Assembly (NCBI RefSeq): GCF_032118995.1
Contig: NC_092657.1
Coordinates: forward strand, 2,167,891 to 2,231,890
Length of the DNA: 64,000 nt
Direction of reading: 5' to 3'
DNA from: Asterias amurensis
Lineage: Eukaryota; Echinodermata; Asteroidea; Forcipulatida; Asteriidae
Below the pieces are notes generated by a model. That model was not told the origin of the DNA. It saw only the letters and a list, made by a program, of their open reading frames with translations, and did not search any database. Below are positions 60,901 through 64,000 of the stretch, piece after piece. Every line of letters starts with the position of its first letter. Positions within the stretch are counted from its first letter, which is position 1. The translations under genes were made by a program, and so were the position numbers.

Positions 60901-63733
60901 TCCACAGTACCACTTCCAGCTACAGCTGAATCATCTCCTAAATCCAACACTAATCCACCATCTCCTAAACTGAACACTTCTCCAACATCTTCTACATCAA
61001 ACACTATTCCAGACGAATCTACAAGATACACTCGCTCAGGAAGGCGCGTACACTGGCCAAGTAGATACTTAGATGCATTTTGTAAATAAACCGCACATAG
61101 TTGTAAATATTAAAGGACTACTTTCATTTATTTATTTATTTAATTTAATTTTCCGATCCCGTGTCAAAACTCATGTGATCTGGAAGGGGACTAATGTAGT
61201 GAATTCCTTTAAGAATAAATAAAGCTTTCTTTGTGCACAAAAGACGCACGCTTTTGTTCCCTTCTTCTTTTGAAAACTGCTGAGGTGTAACGACATTGAG
61301 GGGCGCATAGCAAATGCTCATCCACTTCATCGTCAGCTCTAGTCAGAGAAGGTTCTCGATTATTAAGGCAGTTTTCTTCGCTACTATTTTCCTTAGCCAA
61401 TGTAGCAGGTTTGGACTTGGCTTGGTGGTGTTGGCCCCTCACAGGGAAGAACCTGCTCATTGGTTAGAGTTGTAAGTAATAGATAGTAATTATTATTAAC
61501 TAGTAATTACCCCGCCTAGGCAGTTGCAGGCATTTTCCCATAATTTAAGGCCTCGGCAGTTGCAGGCCAATCTAATTTGCATTGTTGGTAAGGTTATAAA
61601 ATTACTGGACTCTTACCACAAAACCAGTAACAAGCAATATGCAACAAATGGAAATTTTGTTGGTAATCCTGTTTTTCTCAAGGAAGAAATTTCATGCTAA
61701 GCAAATTTGTGTGCTTAGCAGCTCTATGAAATTGGGCCCTGGTCATAACACTTGTATCCTTCAGCAAGGCACTGAACTTAACCATAATTGCTTTGGGAAA
61801 GTTGGTAGGTAGTGCTTTATAAGCTCTACAAGCCAGGTTTCTGATGGATGATACCCAAACCTACATGTACATCCCTACATGGACTGTAAAGGGGGTAACC
61901 AGGTTTCAGCCCCAGGAGTAGGTGGCAACAGCCCATGGAAAAACTTGATTGTAGCCACACCTTGAAGTAGCCTCCAAGCCTTGTGTGTCAGGTGACTCCC
62001 TAAAAAGAATATAGCCTATAGTATTAAAGGAACACGTTGCCTTGGGTCGGTCGAGTTGGTCTTTGAAAAGCGTTTTGAGACCGTTTGTTATAAAATGCAT
62101 ATGGTTAGAAAGATGATGTAAAAGTAGAATTGCATGATCTACACAAGTATGCCTCGAAATTGCGTGGTTTTCTTTTTACCTCGTCCAATAACACGGTCGG
62201 CCATTTATGGGAGTCAAAATTTTGACTCCCATAAATGGTCGACCGTGATAGTTCGCGACGTAAAAAGAAAACCGTGCAATTTTGAGTGATACTTGTGTGG
62301 ATCATTATATTCTACTTTTAAAACATCTTTCTAACCACATACATTTCATAACAAACGGTTTCAAACGCTTTTTATAGACCAACTCGTCCGATCCAAGCCA
62401 ACGTGTTCCTTTAAACAAATAAAAAACTCCTTACCAGATAAATATTTGCAGGTGTCTGAATGGAGTAGAACAACTTGACAATAAATGGGCTCTTTGAGAG
62501 GGCTAGGGCGTCTCTCTCAGCTGTTACTTGCTGGGCCATGTTCTTATTCAACATTTCAGACTTCTTCATGACTTTGATTGCGTAGAGTTCATCTTTGTCC
62601 TTCCGCTGACCGAGGTACACTTTGCTGCAAGAGAAAAATTCAATCAATCAATCAATCGTTCTTAACTGGTTTGGCCGTTTAGCCTGGCTTAGTGGTTAGT
62701 GAATTCCGAGTCAAGACCGGAACCTTGGGAGAGGATTGGCTTTTCAGTCCCTACCTCTGACTGCGAGGGCAGAGGTATTCATGTGAAAAAAAACACACCC
62801 AGCAAGGTCTTAACTTGAATTTGTGATACCTGTGCAGGCTTTTCAGGGTTGTTGTCACCAGAGACTTTCCAACCAGAATTTGGAACAAAGAGTTTGCTGG
62901 AAAATAGTTGCGATAACGTAACCCTCCTCCAGACGGGTTACGAGATTGTTTCGAGCGGCATCGGTTAATCTGGTCCAACTCGTACAATTTCGACAGCTAG
63001 TCACCAGATTTGCCCCATTTTTACCACTTTCAAAAATCATGACACAAATTCTGAGGGTACGAACTTAATCCCCAATGTCTAATAATGCAGCCTGCCATTA
63101 TACTCAAAACACCATTTAGGAAATATTCAAAGAAAAATGGAAAAAAACTTACCAGATCCCGGAGCGAATTCCCAGTTTCATATTTTGAACCTGTCGCATC
63201 GCATTGCAAACGCATTATTTTGTTGTTGGGCTAAACCATTCTGTAAAAGGGGTGTTACAATGTTGCAGTGCTGCAGTGCGTGCGTGGCATTATGAGTGAA
63301 CGGCGTGCAAGCAAACGGACAGCGCGCACACGCACTGCAACAATAGACTAGTGGTCTGGATGAGCAAAGTCTGTTTGAAAAGTCAAAACCACTGACCACA
63401 CTCAATTTTCAGTCAGAGCCCAAACCAACTCTTTTCAGAGGCAGCACCGACTCCCAAAAGAGATGTCCACATAGGGTGCTTCCGTTTAGCTTCCCTGGGT
63501 CGACTCCGGTGTGTGGCGCGTTTTTTTCCCCAGGACAAACGTGTGCAATTAGTTACCCACGTTCGTCCTGGAAAAAAAAACGCCACACACCGGGGTCGAC
63601 CCAGGGAAGCTAAACGAACGCACCCATTGTTTCACCAACAAGTTTACATGTCATAGTTCCGGTGTGCATCATCTTACCCAAAAGCACCTTTGCTGATCGG
63701 CTTCAGGACTATGAAGTCATCTATCGAAGGCAT
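43072..63733 (-). CDS. MASTL: Greatwall kinase (MASTL), ten exons, C-terminal exon not found
   Basis: Exons, all phase-consistent: 63733-63678, 62624-62435, 58716-58577, 56991-56903, 54036-53921, 53120-51744, 47902-47707, 45002-44889, 44134-44033, 43182-43072. They give 830 codons; human MASTL has 879. Greatwall is a mitotic AGC kinase that phosphorylates ENSA/ARPP19 and so inhibits PP2A-B55. Seen: glycine loop (14-21), Lys36, Glu55, HRDLKPDN (128-135), DFG (148-150), then a ~550-residue insert in the activation segment as in the family, GTPDYLAPE (706-714) and VDWW. Thr168, Thr184 and Thr707 match the known regulatory Thr sites. The ATG at 63733 directly follows an acceptor, so an upstream exon may add residues. 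The AGC-tail end is missing. Confidence 0.95.
43330..43595. mobile_element. MITE-like inverted repeat in MASTL intron
   Basis: GCCGATTTCACGAAAGTAGT and TTTTGTGAAATCGTCTGC at the ends; inner paired GCGTAAGTTACGCCA / TGGCGCAACTTACGCC. Confidence 0.65.
43884..44010. mobile_element. Family E hairpin element
   Basis: TAGATTTCACAAAAAATTAGG ... CTTTGTGAAATCCACC with TAGGATGAGTAACTCGTCCTA inside. Confidence 0.7.
44033..44134 (-). CDS. MASTL: MASTL exon: C-lobe
   Basis: Acceptor GTTTCTTACAG, donor AAAAG|GTATAG. Encodes [20 protein letters not shown], then [14 protein letters not shown]. Confidence 0.95.
44555..44836. mobile_element. Family A palindromic element (internally shortened)
   Basis: GGAACACGATGCCTTGGATC at the left and GATCCAAGGCAATGTGTTC at the right; central ATGGGAGTCAAATTTTTTACTCCCAT. 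Confidence 0.8.
44889..45002 (-). CDS. MASTL: MASTL exon: helix F/G
   Basis: Acceptor ATCTTACAG, donor CAGAG|GTATGT. Encodes [20 protein letters not shown] and [15 protein letters not shown]. Confidence 0.96.
45062..45420. mobile_element. Family A palindromic element
   Basis: AAAGGAACACGTTGCCTTGG / CCAAGGCAACGTGTTCCTTT ends. Centre ATTTATGGGAGTCAACTTTTTG, with one inner arm partly lost. Confidence 0.85.
45421..45692. mobile_element. Family H element with short inverted ends
   Basis: ATATAAGAACTAGAGGGCGC and GCGCCCTCTAGTTCTAATAT bracket CpG-rich sequence. It abuts the family A element exactly. Second copy at 51305-51588. Confidence 0.75.
45693..45990 (+). mobile_element. LINE 3' end (C-terminal ORF remnant and (ATT)n tail)
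   Basis: The frame reads [20 protein letters not shown] and then [11 protein letters not shown] with a stop at 45853-45855, a typical end of CR1/L2-type LINE ORF2. The tail has CAGCGCTGTGGTAC, GAGCGCTTTATAAATACC and (ATT)n to 45990. Confidence 0.8.
45991..46570. mobile_element. MITE with a second element nested inside
   Basis: Outer ends AAAGTCACCTGGAAATAG and CACTTCCAGGTGACTTT are inverted. Inside, 46106-46430 is another inverted-repeat element (GACGTCAATCGAGGCAGACT / AGTCTGCCTCGATTGACGTC). Confidence 0.75.
46575..46640 (+). repeat. tRNA-like fragment
   Basis: AAGACTGTTGGTTCGTATCCCACC resembles a T arm; the rest is not tRNA-like. 46640-46860 holds nothing else recognised. Confidence 0.3.
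46868..47145 (-). mobile_element. LINE 3' end, inverted relative to the copy at 45.7 kb
   Basis: Mirror of 45693-45990: (AAT)n, GGTATTTATAAAGCGCTC, GTACCACAGCGCTGTAC and the complement of the [13 protein letters not shown] coding segment. Confidence 0.8.
47200..47570 (+). mobile_element. SINE with a tRNA-derived head
   Basis: GGTGTCGTGGCCGAGCAGTT, then GTGTGGGTTTGAATCCTGG, CCTGAGCAAGACACTTAAC, GCTGTATACACTCCAGGGAG and a CGTGTATAAAGTGCTATATAA tail. An unrelated piece (TTGATGTTTCGAACAGTATA) interrupts near 47430-47530. Confidence 0.7.
47707..47902 (-). CDS. MASTL: MASTL exon: end of insert and P+1 loop
   Basis: Acceptor ACTCTTTTAG, donor CACG|GTAAAT. Residues 657-722; an internal repeat [16 protein letters not shown] precedes KSVRRG and [12 protein letters not shown]. 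Confidence 0.95.
47990..48345. repeat. Dispersed SINE-like repeat
   Basis: ATTGTGGCGTCTTATATAGCGC at one end and AAGACACAAGTGTCACGACT at the other, with a CACTGGGTTCTTTTACATGC body. Confidence 0.5.
48490..48625. repeat. Repeat end with ACTGGTCCG motifs, paired with 50455-50545
   Basis: AACTGGCCAGCAGGACCAGTT, TTCACTGGTCCGCC and GACTGGTCCGTC. The segment at 50455-50545 has GACTGGTCAGCCGGACCAGTT, CAGCTGGTCCGCC. Related sequence; whether they bound one element is unclear. Confidence 0.4.
48630..49160. other. AT-rich MASTL intron, no element recognised
   Basis: Runs of A/T and no coding frame that I can support. Confidence 0.3.
49162..49528. mobile_element. Family C palindromic element
   Basis: CATTGGACCCTTTCGGTAC / CCGAAAGGGTCCAATGGCTTT with central AATTCTCGTTAACGAGAATT. 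Confidence 0.85.
49530..50450. other. MASTL intron, no gene recognised
   Basis: AT-rich to 49920, then mixed sequence with an inverted pair AGAGGGCGTCTATTC / GAAACGCCCTCTAGCG at 50173-50225. No supported coding frame. Confidence 0.3.
50552..50938. mobile_element. Family A palindromic element, full length
   Basis: 387 bp folding on itself almost end to end: AAAGGAACACGTTGCCTTGG ... GGGGTCAAAATTTTGACTCCC (centre) ... CCAAGGCAACGTGTTCCTTT. Confidence 0.92.
51305..51588. mobile_element. Family H element
   Basis: TATATAAGAACTAGAGCGCG / CGCCCTCTAGTTCTTATATA ends. The interior has an extra partial repeat of GTGTTTGTGCGGCCATTTTG. Confidence 0.75.
51744..53120 (-). CDS. MASTL: MASTL exon: large non-conserved middle region
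   Basis: Acceptor TTTGTTTAACAG, donor TCAGG|GTAAGT; 1,377 bp, exactly 459 codons (residues 198-656). Ser/Thr/Pro-rich with many SP/TP sites, basic stretches ([15 protein letters not shown]) and an RVxF-like RNVSF at 52002-52016. Length and place match the family's middle region, whose sequence is always divergent. Confidence 0.95.
53353..53738. mobile_element. Family A palindromic element, full length
   Basis: Same structure as 50552-50938, about 230 bp upstream (in MASTL sense) of the large exon. Confidence 0.92.
53921..54036 (-). CDS. MASTL: MASTL exon: start of activation-segment insert
   Basis: Acceptor TCTTTTTAG, donor CTTTC|GTAAGT. Residues 159-197, with MSTPSLPS and RTPGQLLSL, the two conserved Thr-Pro sites (Thr168, Thr184). 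Confidence 0.95.
54045..54860. other. MASTL intron, no gene recognised
   Basis: Holds an inverted pair AACTAGTGGTTTAAAC / AACCACTAGTTGAAAACC (54270-54350) and a family J-like fragment (54772-54840). Confidence 0.35.
54866..55237. mobile_element. Family I palindromic element
   Basis: AAAGGAACATTACAGAATTGG at the left and CCAATTCTGTCGTTCCTTT at the right. Confidence 0.8.
55238..56106. mobile_element. Family B-like element interrupted by a ~700-bp element
   Basis: Host ends: AAAGGAACTGTACACCTTTGG (55238) and AGTTCTGTAACGTACCTTT (56106). The insert, about 55371-56077, has inverted ends AGCTTGGGCGATA / TATCGCCCAAGCT flanked by TA on both sides. Further inward are paired CGATAATCGATTAA / TTAATCGTTTAAG motifs. 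It has no intact ORF. Confidence 0.7.
56107..56493. mobile_element. Family A palindromic element, full length
   Basis: AAAGGAACACGTTGCCTTGG / CCAAGGCAACGAGTTCCTTT with the standard centre. Confidence 0.92.
56500..56710. mobile_element. Family J, one arm
   Basis: GGACAGTTCTAAGAG, CTCCGCGGTAGTAGTATAA and GTAATCGCAAACCAAATA match the right arm of 28577-28926. Confidence 0.6.
56903..56991 (-). CDS. MASTL: MASTL exon: catalytic loop and DFG
   Basis: Acceptor CCTCTTGCAG, donor AGAA|GTAAGT. Residues 129-159: [26 protein letters not shown]. Confidence 0.96.
57170..57790. repeat. Diverged palindromic repeats in MASTL intron
   Basis: 57190-57380 resembles family F (TAAGCAGAAATTTGTTGAGC, AGCAGCTCTATGAAACTAG). 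57445-57780 has inverted CATACAAATCCTTGTCATTTG / CAAATGACAAGGATATATA ends. Confidence 0.55.
57799..57937. mobile_element. Short palindromic MITE, 139 bp
   Basis: TGAGTGGCTTTAATTCGTGG.. and TTGAGTGGCTCAGAGTGGAA (reverse) ends; GGAATGGGAGGAATATTATC pairs with GATAATATTCCTCCCATTCC. Confidence 0.85.
58324..58565. mobile_element. Family F palindromic element
   Basis: GGGCCCAATTTCATAGAGCT / AGCTCTATGAAATTGGGCCC ends, with TAAGCACAAAAATTTGCTTA inner arms. It abuts the MASTL exon at 58577. Confidence 0.9.
58577..58716 (-). CDS. MASTL: MASTL exon: hinge to HR of catalytic loop
   Basis: Acceptor TTTCTTGTAG, donor CACAG|GTACTG. Residues 83-129: [32 protein letters not shown]. Confidence 0.96.
58959..61622 (+). 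mobile_element. Gypsy-type LTR retrotransposon, 5'-deleted and broken
   Basis: Flanked by a 5-bp target duplication ACCAG (58954-58958, 61623-61627). The left edge reads TGTAGCGA and then passes almost at once into reverse-transcriptase sequence, so the 5' LTR body, gag, protease and most of RT are deleted. The right LTR probably runs from TGTAGTGA at 61195 to 61622 after a purine-rich tract (GGAAGGGGA, 61182-61190). The pol order RT-RNase H-integrase is that of Gypsy/Ty3 elements. Confidence 0.88.
59000..61089 (+). pseudogene. Gypsy pol remnant: end of RT, RNase H, integrase
   Basis: The RT thumb ([20 protein letters not shown]) is preceded by an in-frame stop (59087-59089). RNase H follows ([31 protein letters not shown]), with a frameshift near 59440. 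The integrase shows the HHCC finger (HSISHPG; NCIQC), the first Asp ([10 protein letters not shown]), a second frameshift near 60230, the second Asp (TTDRGSQFE), the Glu ([11 protein letters not shown]) and a C-terminal tail ending at the stop 61087-61089. All catalytic residues seen are present, but the frame is broken at least three times, so no working polyprotein is encoded. Confidence 0.88.
61740..62025. repeat. SINE-body-like sequence, degenerate
   Basis: ATCCTTCAGCAAGGCACTGAA resembles the CTTGAGCAAGACACTT body of the SINEs above. Nothing else recognised. Confidence 0.35.
62026..62413. mobile_element. Family A palindromic element, full length
   Basis: AAAGGAACACGTTGCCTTGG / CCAAGCCAACGTGTTCCTTT, ending 22 bp before the donor-side edge of the MASTL exon at 62435. 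Confidence 0.92.
62435..62624 (-). CDS. MASTL: MASTL exon: kinase N-lobe
   Basis: Acceptor TCTCTTGCAG, donor ATCTG|GTAAGG. Residues 19-82: KVYLG, catalytic AIK (Lys36) and [20 protein letters not shown] (helix C Glu55). Confidence 0.96.
62640..63475. other. First visible MASTL intron, no other gene
   Basis: Has an (ATCA)n microsatellite (62641-62657), a tRNA-like fragment around 62680-62760, and CpG-richer sequence at 63180-63330. No coding frame is supported. Confidence 0.35.
63476..63626. mobile_element. Family G palindromic MITE, ~150 bp
   Basis: GGGTGCTTCCGTTTAGCTTC / GAAGCTAAACGAACGCACCC ends; GGTCGACTCCGGTGTGTGGC pairs with the inverse near 63585. The arms meet around TTAGTTACCC. Confidence 0.9.
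63678..63733 (-). CDS. MASTL: MASTL exon: start of kinase domain
   Basis: Acceptor TATTCTTTTGCAG then ATG; 18 codons and two bases, donor TTGG|GTAAGA. Encodes [19 protein letters not shown], the glycine loop. Confidence 0.92.
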
Positions 63734-63739
63734 CTGCAA

Positions 63740-64000
63740 AAGAATATAATTATAATAATAATAAACAGTACACTTAACCAGAGGATGCAAAGCGCTGGAA
63801 AACGAGGTAAAAAAAGAATTGGGGGGGGGGGGGAGACTGGAGCTTGAACAACCTTTATTTTTCACTCAACTTCATGGAAAACATGGCCCAAGGTAGTTGC
63901 ATAGTTTTAGCCAGAGGGGTGTCTGGGTGTCTTTTGAACACCCTGTTTTTAATTTGGACACCCTGTTTCATCTGTCATTTACATGTAAATTTATTGTAAG
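63740..64000. other. Upstream of the MASTL exon, intron or 5' end
   Basis: Contains a short (ATA)n, a run of about 14 G (63821-63834) and no clear exon. An upstream coding exon, if any, is outside the window or not recognisable. Confidence 0.3.

Larger units (their letters stand above)
58833..61739. mobile_element. Family F palindromic element split by a Gypsy insertion
   Basis: Left half 58833-58958, right half 61623-61739; together they restore a family F copy. The break is in CAGCTGAATACCAGT|AACAAGCAATATG, with ACCAG repeated on both sides. Confidence 0.88.

Overview
The window is nuclear DNA of an animal: genes have short exons with GT-AG introns, repeats are dense, and there is no bacterial-style gene packing. 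The mix of AT-rich introns, many palindromic MITE-like elements and protein matches (Hikeshi, Greatwall/MASTL, VWC-domain secreted proteins) suggests a marine invertebrate deuterostome, probably an echinoderm. The species cannot be fixed from the sequence alone.

Layout. (1) 1-9.5 kb, minus strand: an unrecognised gene. One exon of at least 4,690 bp stays open to the window edge and encodes about 1,560 residues of low-complexity, probably disordered, nuclear-type protein. It splices in phase to a 160-bp exon at 5387-5546 and possibly to a 5' exon near 9.3 kb. The intron between these last two carries a satellite of about 28 units of 105 bp. (2) 11.3-15.0 kb, minus strand: a secreted protein gene with a signal-peptide exon, four nearly identical phase-1/phase-1 VWC exons in a 534-537 bp tandem duplication, and a coiled-coil terminal exon. 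A decayed paralogue lies head-to-head on the plus strand at 18.1-19.7 kb. (3) 20.26-26.51 kb, plus strand: complete Hikeshi (nuclear import carrier for HSP70), four exons, 199 codons, with a relic duplicate of exon 2 in intron 1. (4) 28.5-42.5 kb: no gene recognised. This stretch is dominated by tandem arrays: a 323-bp unit, a 141-bp tRNA-like unit, a 77-bp unit, a ~23-bp minisatellite and a 69-bp tRNA-like unit. (5) 43.07-63.73 kb, minus strand: Greatwall kinase (MASTL), ten exons in perfect phase giving 830 codons. The last C-terminal exon is not located, and an exon upstream of the window is possible.

The MASTL introns hold most of the recognisable mobile DNA: long palindromic elements, nested MITEs, an inverted pair of LINE tails, and a 5'-deleted Gypsy element inserted in a MITE with a 5-bp target duplication.

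Hikeshi and MASTL are conserved single-function genes; I see no operon-like functional link between neighbours. The less ordinary material is the giant-exon gene, the amplified VWC exon with its broken mirror copy, and two independent tandem arrays of tRNA-like sequence lying 5 kb apart.
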